This document shows positions 50,488 to 62,340 of a stretch of DNA of 64,000 nt, piece by piece. Within the stretch, counting starts at the first letter, position 1, and the number at the start of each line of letters is the position of its first letter. The translations under genes were made by a program, and so were the position numbers. The DNA is taken from positions 447,948,053 through 448,012,052 of the forward strand of contig CM040118.1 of the NCBI GenBank assembly GCA_022559845.1, given 5' to 3'. This stretch comes from Amorphophallus konjac. Its lineage: Eukaryota > Streptophyta > Magnoliopsida > Alismatales > Araceae. The notes under the pieces were generated by a model that was not told where the DNA came from, ran no database searches, and saw nothing but the letters and a program-made list of their open reading frames with translations.

Positions 50488-51315
50488 CTACGCCGCCAAC
50501 ATGTTCTGATGGACCAAATGCACCACGTTCACGCACTGCTGAACCAGCTTTGGTCCCATCATAACACACTCACCAACCTCAAACCAATCGAGTGGAGTGC
50601 GACAAGGTCGCCCGTACAACGCCTCATAAGGAGCCATACCAATGCTCGAATGATAGCTGTTGTTGTAGGCAAACTCCACCAATGGTAGATAGTGAATCCA
50701 ACTCCCCTGCCATTCCAGGCAACACAACCTCAACATATCCTCTAACGTCTAGATAGTGCTCTCTGACTGACCGTCCGACTGAGGATGATAAGCCGAGCTA
50801 AAAGCTAACTTAGTGCCTAGAGCTCGTTGGAAACTCCTCCAGAATCCAGAAGTAAAATGCGGATCTCGATCTGACACAATGGAAACATGAATTCCTTGTA
50901 AAGGTACGATCTGCTTCACATAAAAATGCACCAACTTGGGCACACTCCAGCTGACTCTGATCGGTAACAACCGAGCCGTCTTCGTCGGCCTATCCACCAA
51001 TAACCAAATACTATCCTGCCCACTCGGAGTCCTCGACAAACCCACCATAAAATCAGTGGTCACGTGGTCCCATTTCCACGCGGGAACCTCCAAGGGCTGA
51101 AGCGTACCACCAGGTCACTGGGGTTCCTCCTTCACCTGCTAACAGATCAGGCACTTGGCCACAACCTCAGCAACATCACGCTTCATGCCAGGCCACCAGA
51201 ACTACCTCCTCAAATTCTGACACATCTTCGTCGCACCTAGATGTACGATGTACCTACTCCCATGAGCCTCTAGTAACACCGCATGCCTCACCTGCTCCTC
51301 GACTGGGACGTATAG
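50488..51315 (-). pseudogene. pol: F integrase
   Basis: HVTTDFMVGLSR (first Asp), VSDRDPHFTSGFW (second Asp) and SDGQSESTI (Glu), followed in frame past a TAG at 50749-50751 by EDMLRLCC, VEFAYNNSYH and EALYGRPCR; a further TAG lies at 50488-50490. Both stops fall where relatives have glutamine. The zinc-binding part (51100-51300) is strongly decayed. Confidence 0.88.
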
Positions 51316-51321
51316 CCTACC

Positions 51322-51966
51322 TCAGAATCTCACTGCTCCATCCTCGTCGAGCTCCACATCGGCCATAGCCAAAATTCGGGACAACTCGGGGTCTGCACGC
51401 TGAGCTTCTGTCACCTGACAACAGATGATTGGTGTGACAGTCAAGCTCGCAAGAATAGCTGACCCTGGCTCTTGGGGAACCTTAAGCCTAAATGTCACAG
51501 TAGGCACTTGTTCCCAGAGCCTCCACTTCCTCAACATCATAGCATTGACCGCTACCTTTCTGCTCAAGACATCAACAACGACATTCATCATGCCCGGGTG
51601 ATAAGACAGGGTGAAGTCATAATCCTTCATATACTCCATCCATCTCCTCTGCCTGAGGTTAAGGTCTTTCTGAGTGAACACATATCTTAGACTCTGATGG
51701 TCAGTGAACACCTCAAACTTTTCACCGTATAGATAATACCTCCAGATCTTCAACGCAAAGATCATAGCCGCCAACTCAAGGTCATGGGTAAGGTAGTTTT
51801 CCTCGTGTGACTTCAACTGCCGCGATGCATACGCCACAACTCTACCATGCTGCATCAACACAGCACCCAAACCGACCCTGGAAGTATCTGTACACAGCAC
51901 AAAACCTCCTGACCCAGAAGGCAACACCAACACCGATGCCGCGGTGAGCAACCTCTTTAGCTCCAT
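51322..51966 (-). pseudogene. pol: F RNase H
   Basis: [18 protein letters not shown] (first Asp; A to T in the usual TDAS), [27 protein letters not shown] and [12 protein letters not shown]. 214 open codons, continuing into the linker before integrase. Confidence 0.9.
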
Positions 51967-52850
51967 AAAGCTCTACTCACACTCATCAGTCCAGATAAAC
52001 GGCACATCCTTCCTCATAAGTCTGATCATCGGGGTCGCAATACGAGTAAAATCTTGGATGAATCTTCTATAATAGCTTGCAAGCCCTAAGAAACTCTGAA
52101 TCTCCATCACAGACCTCGTCCACTACACCACTGCCTCGACCTTGGCTGGATCCACGGAAATACTATCACCAGAAATCACGTGCCCTAAAAAGTGCACCTC
52201 GCGAAGTCAAAACTCACACTTGGTGAGCATTGCATACAACTTGTGATCTCGCAAGGTCTGCAAAACAACCCTCAAATGGTACGCATGCTCCTCTGTAGAC
52301 TGTGAATATACAAGGATGTCGTCCACAAACATGACCACGAACTGATCCAGGTAGGGACGAAACACCCTATGCATCAAATCCATGAACGCTGCGGGAGCAT
52401 TGGTGAGCCCAAACGGCATCACCAAGAACTCATAATGCCCATACCTCGTGCTGAACGTAGACTTCTCCACATTAGACCCACGAATCCGCAGCTGATAATA
52501 ACCAGATCACAGATCAATCGGTGAGAACACTCGAGCAGACTGAAGCTGATCGAACAAATCATCAATCCGTGGCAACGAATACTTGTTCTTAATGGTCACC
52601 TCATTCAGCTACCGGTAGTCGATACACAACCTCAGACTACCGTCCTTCTTCTTCACGAACAACACTGGCGCTCCCCAAGGGGAAAACTAAGACAAATGTA
52701 CCCCTTGGCAAGCAACTCCTACAGCTGCGCCCTCAATTCCCTCAACTCAGCGGGAGCCATGCGGTAAGGAGCCTTTGATAGAGGCCCCATACCAGGCACA
52801 ACCTCGATAACAAAGTCAATCTCTCGCTGGGGAAGTAACCCAGGTAAGTC
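51967..52850 (-). pseudogene. pol: F reverse transcriptase
   Basis: PLSKAPYRMAPAELRELRAQ, then after stops and a shift [20 protein letters not shown], catalytic [12 protein letters not shown], and LGLASYYRRFIQDF in the tail. Several stops between 52470 and 52720 and near 52200. Confidence 0.88.
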
Positions 52851-52918
52851 CTCAGGAAAAACATCGGGGAACTCGCACACCACCGGAATGTCCTCCACAT
52901 TCGGCTCCGACTGGTCCA

Positions 52919-53446
52919 TCACGACCACAGAAGCAAGAAAACCCTGACAACCCGCATCGAGCAATCGACGAGCCCTAATAGCCGAAATAAGAAAGCGGAA
53001 GAGGAAGACCTGATACCTTGAAAATAGAAGGTGGGTCCTCGAAGTTGCCAAAAATAAACCTTCTTCGAGCCGCAATCCACCAGGGCATGATGTGCCTCGA
53101 GCCAATCCATGCCCAAAATCACATCAAAGTCCTGAAGTGGTAACGCATAGAGCCTGGCCGGCAAACTCCGCCCTTCCACCCACACATGCACCTTCTCAAA
53201 ACAATACGGGGTGATCATAAAATCACCAGTAGGCAACTCTACCACCAAATCACACGACATCTGGGTCACCGGCTCCTCAATACTCAGCGTGAAATCCTCC
53301 GAAATAAATAAATGCGACGCGCCAGAATCAAACAAAACTCGAGCTGAGCAACCCAAAACCATAACAGTACCTTCTACATGCTGCGATGACTCTGCCTCTA
53401 CCCTGGTCATGTGTGTAATCTTGCCTCGAGACCTCTGCCTGCCCAC
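52919..53446 (-). pseudogene. pol: F aspartic protease
   Basis: ARVLFDSGASHLFIS contains the catalytic DSGA; FDVILGMDWLEAHHALVDC is the second block. 175 open codons. Preceded by a degenerate zinc-knuckle region. Confidence 0.88.
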
Positions 53447-54725
53447 ACTCGCTGACCGGGGTAGTGGCAGATATTGCCCCTACTGCTGCTGCTGCTGAGG
53501 GTACTGCTACTGCGGCCTCATAGGACAGTCACGCGCCATATGCCCTGCCTGGTCACATCTGAAACAAATCACTGGCAACGTGCACTACCTGCCTAGATGC
53601 GATTCGTCACACCGGGGACACACCCCCCGTGAACCACCAACTGATCCCTGACGCTAATAAGGCATCGGCTGTTGAACACTGCCCGTAGACCCCTACCTCT
53701 GATCTCTGCCCTGCTTGCTCTTCTTACCGAAACCCTTCCGGAAGAACTTCTAACCTTCATGCCGAAAGACGCACATCCTGCCGCTGACACCGCTGGTGTC
53801 GAAGCTCCCGAACTACGTAGTGTGCTGAAAGGTGCTCTGTTGTTGGGTAGCCGTCTGCTGACTGCGGCCTGACTGGGAGTGCCCCTATCCAACATGTCCT
53901 CGGATCTTCTGCATATCCAGCTCCAATGATGCCGTCACACGGGAAGTTGTCTCCAAATCAGTGGCAGCATTCGCCATCAAGAGGTGCCTCAGATCCTGGA
54001 CGAACTGCTCGGTCTTCAGCCCCTCATTCTCCATGATATGGGGAGCATAATGACCTAACTCAACAAATCGAGCCCTGTACTACGATAGTGACATGTCACC
54101 CTGAACCAGCTCCAGAAACTGACGCATCTTCTGCGTACCAACATAGGATGGGTAGTAGGTACACTCAAAGACCCTAACAAAGTCTTTCCACGCGACATGC
54201 TGAAGGGAACTGTGACTGAAAGGACATCTTCCACTCTAAAGACCACCAAGATCAAGCCGTACCGTGTAACTGGTTACAGGCCAACATCACCTTGTCCTCC
54301 TCGACGCAGTTCAAGGAACTGAACACTCTCTCCATCTCATCAAGCCAGTCTCGGGCCACATCTGGGTCTGGCTGGCCGCCATAATAGGGTGGATGGAACT
54401 GTAAAAAGTCCCTCATTGCACGGCTAGGCCTGCCCCTAGATGACGAGCCCTCACCAGCGTCTCCGCCAAACTGCTGAGTCATGAACTGAAACATGCCCCG
54501 AAAGAAATCCTCTGCCCCCAAAACTCTCGCTGTAGCCCCTGCCTCAGTGGCAACTGGTGGCACTCTACTCTGCTCCTCCTGCTCCTTTGTCGACTGTCCT
54601 GCTGAGAGCATGGCCTCCGCCTCGGCGCCATACTCGCCTGAAGCAAAAAGATAGAAGACACAGAGAAACGGTGAAATCAATAAAACATACGATGCCCTAA
54701 GCCAGTGCCGACTGTACATCATCAT
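53447..54725 (-). pseudogene. gag: F Gag
   Basis: The capsid start is recognisable (FLQFHPPYYGGQPDPD, WLDEMERVFSSLNC, KVMLACNQL at 54260-54430) and the knuckle region near 53540-53600 is degraded. At least three frame changes between 53600 and 54300. A likely start is the MAPRRRP codon at about 54631, in another frame from the capsid core. Confidence 0.75.
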
Positions 54726-54781
54726 TGTGGACTAGTGGACCACTGCAGTCATTTTTGATTCTTATATATATCCACAACCGC

Positions 54782-54793
54782 GCTCTGATACCA
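54782..54793 (-). other. F primer-binding site
   Basis: Minus-strand TGGTATCAGAGC, two bases from the LTR, complementary to initiator-Met tRNA. Confidence 0.93.
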
Positions 54794-54795
54794 GC

Positions 54796-57283
54796 TGTAA
54801 CGACCCGAGATCCAATTACCGAGAGAGGCCCGATAACCTGAATCCCGAACCGCCACCCACGAGCCTGAAGACTCGGAAGGGTTTAAAGGATGGTGTGGAA
54901 ATATACGAGAATCTAAATGATTATAGAATTACATAATTTATATGAATAAGTAGGAATTAAAAATTAACATTAAGCAAATTACATGGTCCATAATATAACA
55001 ACAGTCTAAAATATAATAGTAGTCCACAACTAGTACAGTCAAGAAAGAAAAGTACAACTACGCGGGACATACCCTGGATCTGGCAACTGGCGGCTAACCC
55101 TGGGCACTAGAACCACGTGGAGCCTCAGAACTGCTCCCCTGAAGCCTCACCTCACCTGAAACCACGGAAAGACGCAGGGAATGAGCCTCATAACAAAGGC
55201 TCAGTAGGGATCACTCGGTCCATACCTCGCAAAATGAGAAACTTTACGGAAAGCAGTAAGGCTAACGCTAGCAAGATGTAGAGCGAAGCAACAAAATAAA
55301 TAAACAGAAAAGCTCGGCTACGCCAAGTATCGACCACACAGCATAAAAACTGAGACAACCTGACAAAACACCAAGAGTCGCTACCAGACAAGGACAGGAG
55401 TTCCAACCACCAGAAGAAAGGCCGGATGCGTCCACTGACGACTTAGATCGTGCCTCAGGTGTCCCTCTCGACCCCTGGTGGAACGGGGACACCGTACTAG
55501 TAACCACAGAATATGAACTAGTTGGGGTCGCGCTCGTCAGCGCGGGTCCAACCACCTCCAACCACGTGTGCACACACAGACCATGCGTCCTAGGTCTGGC
55601 CCTCTGACTGATTTTCCCCTCAGCCGAACTCTGGCTGCAAGACGTGGGGCCCAACAGAAACCAACCTAAAAAAACTGTCTCTTGGGGTAGCCTCACCACC
55701 ACTCCCTGCTGGGACCACTCACGTGTCGGAAGGCTACGACTAGTGGAGGGTCGCTGAAAGAGTAGACTCTCTAGCCAACGGAAAATAATGCCTAAACTGG
55801 ACAAAGTACAAGGACCGCTCCTCGTACCGACACTGACCCACAGTGACATTAGCCGAATCCACACCACTCCCTGGGGTTCCCACGGCACCCACGTACGGCC
55901 CCCACATGATGCCCATCATCAGTTGGACCGTCAGTCAGCACCGGGGATCGAGGTCCACTCCCCCGGGGTTAGGATCAGCGAGAAAGGAACTCCGGTCGGG
56001 CAGAAGACAGGTGGCAGTCACCCTGGACCACTACTGGGTGAAAATGGTCTACTGCTAGACCGCCACAAGAAGAAACGGTCCTCTTCTGGACCATAAGACC
56101 CATCAGGGAAGAAACGGTCGCCTGCTAGGCCGCTTACAGGCGTAAACGGTCTCATGGGGGACCGCTAGCCATGGGGCTACGAAGGGGAAAACGGTCCTCT
56201 GACGACCGTTTGGGACAAGTAGCTGTCCTCTCTGAGACCGCAAGGCTGGAGCAAACGGTCACCTCAAGACCGCTAAGCCCAGAAACATCCAACGGTCAGA
56301 AATCAACAGTTAAAACACCTCGAAGGCCACGCTGGCCTGCGGGGAAAGCGGTCGATAGGCCGCCACTTGGCCTTAGCGGTCTATCGGGTGACCGCTAGGC
56401 CCAACAGACATTTGGCGCCAGAAAACGGTCTTCCTAGGGCCGCTTCTTGCAAGAAACGGTCCCTGGAAGGACCAATTACCACTCAGAAAATCGAGAACGG
56501 TGACAGAAATTGCCATTCCACACCCCGATCACCCCTGGGTGATGGGGAAACAATAGGGAAACCCTTCCCATGCCCCAGAACATCAAATGATGCCCACAAA
56601 CCATGAAATAACGGATTAAAATGCTAGATCTGACGCTCGAACCCCAAATCATTGTTTTCCCTTCCCAGCTCAAAATAGCCCACTCTCGACCTCGCCTCGG
56701 CCTAGAAGTCGCGGGGAAGGTAAATGCCGAGCTAAGGATCCGTCACCCTACCTGGGGTCACCCGGAACGCGACGGATCGCCGCCGATCTTCAAAACACCG
56801 CTTGAAACCTCGCGAGCTCCCACGATCTCACCAGGCACCGCACGCCGCCACGATCGCCACGCCACCGCCGTCGCCACCGTACCGTCATCTCACCGCCGTC
56901 TGCAGCCGGAGGGGAGCACGCCGGAGTCGTTGCCGGAAGAGGGGGGGGGCGGTCGCGTGTGCACGGGAGAGAAGGGAGGAAGAAGAAGAAGAAAGAATAA
57001 GAATAAGAAAAAGAAAAGAAAATGGGGTTACATAGAAAATCCAGATTTTCCCAAAAATATTAAAAAATAGGAAAATATATCTCCGTGATCCTCGGAACAC
57101 GCCGGTCGCACTGGTACCGTCTCGGAGTAGGAGAACGTAATAGTTTACCCGATACAGGGTTCCGTAGGTCTTGTCAGTGAAAAAGCACGTGTAAACCGCA
57201 AAACGCGTTCCGGGACCCCCAAACATGATCCGAAACCCACAGATCCAGATCCGAAAAGTGTCCGAAAAACTCGGGGCATTACA
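54796..57283 (-). repeat. F 5' LTR
   Basis: 2,488 bp, TGTAACGACCCG to GGGGCATTACA, homologous to the split 3' LTR. At the TATA position (about 57028-57034) this copy has TATGTAA instead of TATATAA. Hairpin array at about 56040-56475. Confidence 0.92.
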
Positions 57284-58015
57284 ACTTGGTCTTGCGGACG
57301 AGACAAGAACCAATCCCGGGCCGGGCCTTCTAAAGACAGACTGAACAAATATGCCATCAAGCGTTGGTCATGTCGAAAATTGGGCCGACTCATAAAGAAC
57401 TCCTTCAAGTGCACAAACGGGTCACTGACTCCACCATAACGGTGATATGCAAGAATTTGTGAAGGAGGTGGAAGCCGGAGATTTTAAAAAGCAAATGGAA
57501 CACTCAAAGAGGGTTTGGGATCAATTCAGCGTTGGAGTTCATCAAGCTGGCGCTGGGTTTGAGCAACCATCTCCTGGGTAGGGAGAGATCGGGAGAACTG
57601 TGGGCCAACTTGAGCAAGAGATGAACTAGGACTAGGATTATGATAATGGGCCGAATGATAGGATCCAGGCTGAGAAGAACAAGGGAGGCCCATTCGGGAG
57701 TAGAAGGATTCATGGGCCTAGGAGGAACATGGACACAAGGACCGATTGGGCAACAGCAACATGGGTAGAAGAAGGAGAGTGCCCATTAAGAAAAGGAGGC
57801 GCATTAAAGTTAGATTGGATATTAGAACATGGGCCACTTGGGCTAGCAGCATGGAAAGGAGAAGGCCCATTAAGATGGCTTGCAATAAGCTTTTGGGCAT
57901 GGGCCGAGTCCATTTGGTGAACTAGAGATGACAAATGGGCCATGAGATAAGCTTGTTCCTCAGATGGGTCAGAGGGACCACGGGAAGACGGGCCTACGTG
58001 GGAAGAGGATTCCAC
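57284..58015 (-). pseudogene. gag: H gag, first fragment (N-terminal)
   Basis: Begins MESSSHVGPSSRGPSDPSEE at 58015. After frame changes it carries HLKEFFMSRPNFRHDQRLMA and LSLEGPARDWFLSR, the conserved capsid core of Tat-like Gags. F is inserted just after this motif; the frame continues in 36714-36330. Confidence 0.85.
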
Positions 58016-59896
58016 GCGGGAATAGGAAGAAAATTGGGAAGAAGGAGGGTAATTATCGCGCGGGTTTTTATGCTAATTAACCAGGATGAAGGAAGGGATA
58101 TAGAGGGGAAGGGATACAGTTGGTCGGGACCCCTGTGGGGACTCGCAAGGTTGTAGAAAGGGCTGGATAGCCCGTGCCTTGTAGGTGTTCGGGGAAATGC
58201 CCGAGCCCTTACTCCTTGTTGTTTTAGCTGGGAAATGGTCCGGGTACAACAGTAATATACTGGATTAAGATGATGCTCCATGAGAGTGGTGAAGACTTTC
58301 TATAGGGATATCAATGGAATACAGCCAGGGAAGCAAGGGCGTAAAGGGCTGAAGAGAGGGCTGACTTACAGACGGACAGACTTATGTAGAAATCAATACA
58401 AAATGTGACTGGAACAGGGGAGCCAAACTATAGACATGACAAGGGGTTATGACCAAATGAATCTAATTACAAATGACTAAATGAAGGGTGGGGGAATGCA
58501 ACACAAACGGGCTTAAAATAAACCCAAACAACACCCACAACACAATGATGTGAGAGGTTTCACCCAAGCTCAGCCAAGTTAGAATGATGGTAAAGTTTTA
58601 TTTTTCAAAGTTTTGGTGGACCTTTAAATGTTTTCAATTAAGCATAATTCCCTCGAGATATGGGTATCTAAAGGAAAGGGGTTCAAACTTTGGGTTGAAC
58701 TAAGGTCAACTCCCTCACACGTATGCAAAATGCAAGCCCGGGGTGGAAAGGTACAATCGGCTCGGCGTCCATGTCGGAATCCAAGGGTCGCGGAGGCTTA
58801 CAGAGGTCTCGGATAAGATCACCTAGTCGACTCTAAGGAATATGGAGGCGAGAGGGTCACTTACCAAAGTGGAATGCAACTATGATATGCAATGCATGAC
58901 CCTATGTGCACCGGAGTGCATGCAGAATTCTAGCCTAAATCTAGAAAATCAAGGCATTATTAAATTATGAAAACATAATGATATGGATGCAAATGATATA
59001 TGAAAATAAAGACAATATAAAGGACGGCAAGATGAGAGCAAAAAACTCACAATCAGACCTCGGAAGATAAATTAAATCATCAACGCAAAACGTACCTGAG
59101 AGTCTGTCCCGAGTCTGCCTGTAGATTTCTTGCACAAAACTAGGAAATGAAGGCAAGATAAAGCTATGAAAACACAACAGAATGAATGCAAATGCTCTGA
59201 GACAATGAAGACAATATAAAGGAGAATAAAATAGGACCATAAAAGACACAATTAGACCCTAGGAGGCAAATTAAATCATCAATGAACAACGCTCCTGAGC
59301 GTCTGCGTGCAGATTTCTTGCATAAAACTCTAAAATCAAGACAATATTAAATTATGGAAACGTGACACAATGGATGCAAATGGAATAAGAACATGAAGAC
59401 AATATAAAAGATTGCAGGATAAGACCATAAAAGACACAATCAGACCCCGGGAGGCAAATTAAATCATCAATGAACAATGCTCCTGAGCGTCTACCCCAGG
59501 TCTGCCTGCAGATTTCTTGCAAAAAACTCGATAATCAAGACAAGATTAAATTATGAAAACATGACTAAATGAATGAAAACATCATGAGAAAAGCAAGACA
59601 ATATACAAGACTACAGGATGGGATCAAAAAATGGCGCAATCAGACCCAGAAAACTAGGTCAAAACACCAACAAATGACGCACCTGTGGGCCTGTGCACAG
59701 AGTCTGCTAGAAACAAAACGTTGTCTCCTGGAGATCGTGTTCTTCAAGAAGTGGTTGCCTAGCAATCACGTTCTAATCCCAGATCCTGAAAACTGACAAA
59801 ATGACACGAAAAAAACACCACGAGAATGCTACCTAAACGGAGACACACACACCCCAAAGATGCAGAATAGCAAGAACAACGTGATGGGCACTAGTT
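58016..59896 (-). other. H leader (5' UTR)
   Basis: 1.9 kb between PBS and gag with no supported gene. It includes a minisatellite (58935-59720). Long leaders with tandem repeats are usual in Tat-like elements. Confidence 0.65.
58935..59720. repeat. Minisatellite of about 190-200 bp in the H leader
   Basis: Four diverged copies. The landmark GATTTCTTGC recurs at about 59124, 59312 and 59511, and a TCAAGRCAAKATTAAATTATG-like block follows each. Units include TTAAATCATCAA and CACAATCAGACC. Confidence 0.8.
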
Positions 59897-59915
59897 GTCC
59901 CACAGTGATCGCCAA
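59897..59915 (-). other. H primer-binding site
   Basis: Minus-strand TTGGCGATCACTGTGGGAC, the Tat-type site, about 12 bases from the LTR end. Better preserved than in A. Confidence 0.75.
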
Positions 59916-60702
59916 AAAACCAAGGTTGTAGATAATTAATCTACCCTGCCCGAAACTAGTAAGTAATATACATGTAAGCATGTAAGCATGAAAGCATGAA
60001 CAAGGGAAAGGGGCGATGAAGATGAAGCAAATAAACCGTAATCGCCACCAAATCTAACAATAGGAAAGGGATGCTATAAGAGATGAAATACCTGCTGCGT
60101 ACCTTGGAAAATAAGATAGAAAACATGGCCAAAAAGGGACCACCAAGACTTGATCGCGCTTGACAAACGGGGTGCGGAGACTTACGTTGGTTGCACCTCC
60201 TCACCTTCTAGTCGGCCAGAAGAAGAGGGCCTCGCGTTCTTCTTGCTTCTCCTGCAAATCAAAGACAAAAACAAAGGCAAAAACCCATTAGACTATGTAA
60301 GTGTAGCATCTATACCGTATGCATAATTCAATGTGAAAGAATAAGGGAGAACGCACCGGGAGAGGGTTTTTAACCCCTGTAGAAGGGTGGAAATAGTAAG
60401 CGTGTGTTGTGTATTCATATGCATAAAGAAAATGAAATAACATGCAGTATAACTGTGGGGAGAAGTGACGTAAAATTGGAAAAAGTGCATGCAGAGTGCA
60501 GAAAACTGTGCAGGCTATGATGAAATAGAGAAAGTAGGAGCAGAGAACTAAGAGAAGGGATGAGGAAATAGAGCCCTTAGCGATGGAAAATGGAGTTAAT
60601 ACTCCCCTCAGCAGGTTGGGGTTGAAGAGATGAGTCGACGATGTGGCATGGCTTCGCCCCAAACCGAAGAAAAGCCCTCTCTCGCGCACTGCGAACAGGC
60701 AG

Positions 60703-60712
60703 CTTTATATAG
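60703..60712 (-). promoter_or_regulatory. H LTR TATA box
   Basis: Minus-strand CTATATAAAG followed by GC-richer sequence, a good pol II TATA box in mid-LTR. Confidence 0.6.
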
Positions 60713-60835
60713 AGTTACAGAAACCCTGGGGATAGAAATCCGAGATAAACACCCAAAAATAGAGTTTTGGCTTGATAAACCTTGATTTAATATCAAGGAT
60801 AATACCCCAGAAGGGATAAAAGTCGAGTTGGCAGC

Positions 60836-61075
60836 CCATCCAGGGCAAAATCGGCGAGAGGTGAGGCTCCCGGAGAGTCCTCGGGCGAAAAAAATGGAGA
60901 TCAGGGTGTTCTGGACTCTCCTTGAGGACGCGGTTGGTCGACCGACCCCGTTCTGGCATCCAGGGTGAAATCGGCGAGAGATGAGGCTCTCGGAGAGTCC
61001 TCGGGCGAAAAAAATGGAGATCAGGGCATTCTGGACTCTCCTTGAGGACGCAGTTGGTCGACAGAGCACCTTCTG
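60836..61075 (-). repeat. 120-bp tandem duplication in the H LTR
   Basis: Two near-identical units; each holds GAGGACGC(G/A)GTTGGTCGAC, with GTCGAC at 60937 and 61057, exactly 120 bp apart. Located just upstream of the TATA box on minus. Confidence 0.85.
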
Positions 61076-61109
61076 GATTTTTTATTTTTTTTACTAGATA
61101 GGGAGAACA

Positions 61110-61180
61110 CGGTCTTTTGCAGACCGCGACCTCATGGTTGCGGTCTGAATGAGGTCGCGGTCTGGTTCAAGACCGCGACT
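61110..61180 (-). repeat. H LTR hairpin cluster CGGTCT...AGACCGC
   Basis: Three overlapping or adjacent inverted repeats of 18-19 bp: CGGTCTTTTGCAGACCGC (61110-61127), then two more with TCTGAATGA and TGGTTCA-type loops. Arms resemble those of F. Confidence 0.7.
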
Positions 61181-61418
61181 AGGGCAAGTTCTGGGCCTGC
61201 TCCGGATGATCGTATGGCCCTCCGAATCGCACGATATGGACCCGAAAGTGGGGGAATTGAGGTAAATGGTCTCCAAAGCTCAATGGGCTTGAAAAATGAT
61301 CAAAAATGGGCTCAAAAATAGGCTCAAGAATGACCCCAAATCAATGGATAATTCGGGACATCACGAAAGGTGAATAAGAGAAATAACTCGACTTGTAGGT
61401 TGAAAACGGGTGTCAACA

Positions 61419-62340
61419 GACTCGTGTTGCCACTAACAAAGAGATGAATAAAATTAATGCCAAGACACACATGTTTTGGAATCATCAAAACCATATGTCC
61501 AAAATCAATTAGGGAGTCCAATAGCTTTTATAGCCTACTCTCCCAATATCCTTTGGCTTATATAGCCTGCTCTCCTACTATCCTTTCGCTTATACAGCCT
61601 ACTCTCCCAATATTTTTTTGGCTTATACACTATCTTTTGGCTCTCGTAGCCTGCTCTCGATTTTAGCTTTTATAGCCTACTCTCCTAATATTCTTTGGCT
61701 TATACAGTTTGCTTTTGATTTTGGCCTTACTCAGCCTGCTCTCCTGCTGTCCTTTGGCTTACCCAGCGTGCTTCCCCAGTGTTGGCTTATATAGCCTGCT
61801 CTACTGCTGTCCTTTGGCTTACCCAGCCTGCTTCTCTGATGTTGGCTCCTACAGCCTGCTCTCCTGCTATCCTTTATCTTACCCAGCCTGCTCCCCCGAT
61901 GTTGGCTTATATGACCTGCTCTCTTGCTATCCTTTGGCTTACTCAGCCTGCTCTCTCGCTATCCTTTTGGCTCTCGCAGCCTACTCTCCAGATTTCTGCT
62001 TCCGCAGCCCGCTCTCCCACTATCTTTTGGCTCTCGTAGCCTGCTCTCTAGATTTCGGCTCAGAAGCCCGCTCTCCCTAATTTTGGCTTACGAGCCCACT
62101 ATCTTGTTTTTGGCTTACAAGCCCACTTTCTCAATTTTAGCTTACGAGCCCACTTCCCTAATCTCATCCTAGAAGCCTGCTTTCCCTAATCTCGACTTAA
62201 AAGTCCTCTCTCTCTGATCTCAGCTTAGAAGCCCGCTTCCTTGGATTTTGGCTCAGAAGCCCGCTCTCCCTAATTTTGGCTTACGAGCCCGCTTCCCCAA
62301 TTTTCGCCTAGAGGCCCACTCTCCCGATCTCGGGTTAGGC
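61419..62340. repeat. 60-bp tandem repeat (two 30-bp halves) with GGCT-N5-AGCC palindromes
   Basis: After about 110 bp of flank, units such as CCTGCTCTCCTGCTGTCCTT and TGGCTTACCCAGC recur with a 60-bp period made of two similar 30-bp halves; towards the right the halves become simple 30-bp repeats with GGCTTACGAGCC or GGCTCAGAAGCC. Open frames across it are repeat artefacts. It is the flank into which H inserted; I cannot assign it to an element. Confidence 0.85.

Larger units (their letters stand above)
36715..57283 (-). mobile_element. F: Tekay/Del-like chromodomain Ty3/gypsy element inserted in H gag
   Basis: Plus-strand ends TGTAACG...CATTACA; minus-strand gag, protease, RT, RNase H, integrase and chromodomain-like end. 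The 3' LTR (36715-37004 plus 47806-49945) is split by G; the 5' LTR is 54796-57283. The flanks share ACTT (or AACTT allowing for one base at the LTR end), and excising F restores the H gag frame. Initiator-Met PBS at 54782-54793. The LTRs differ substantially and all genes are broken. Confidence 0.9.
59927..61418 (-). repeat. H 5' LTR
   Basis: On minus it starts TGTTGACACCCGTTTTCAAC, a typical Tat/Ogre-like LTR start, and ends ATTATCTACA before the PBS; 1,492 bp. The partner LTR is outside the window, so ends rest on TG/CA, PBS and similarity of style. It contains a 120-bp duplication, a hairpin cluster and a TATA box. Confidence 0.75.

Noticed and set aside
61709..62080. Open frames in the right-hand repeats that look like membrane proteins
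   Set aside because: The period of 20 residues equals the 60-bp tandem repeat; both strands and several frames are open. The same applies to 63607-63951.
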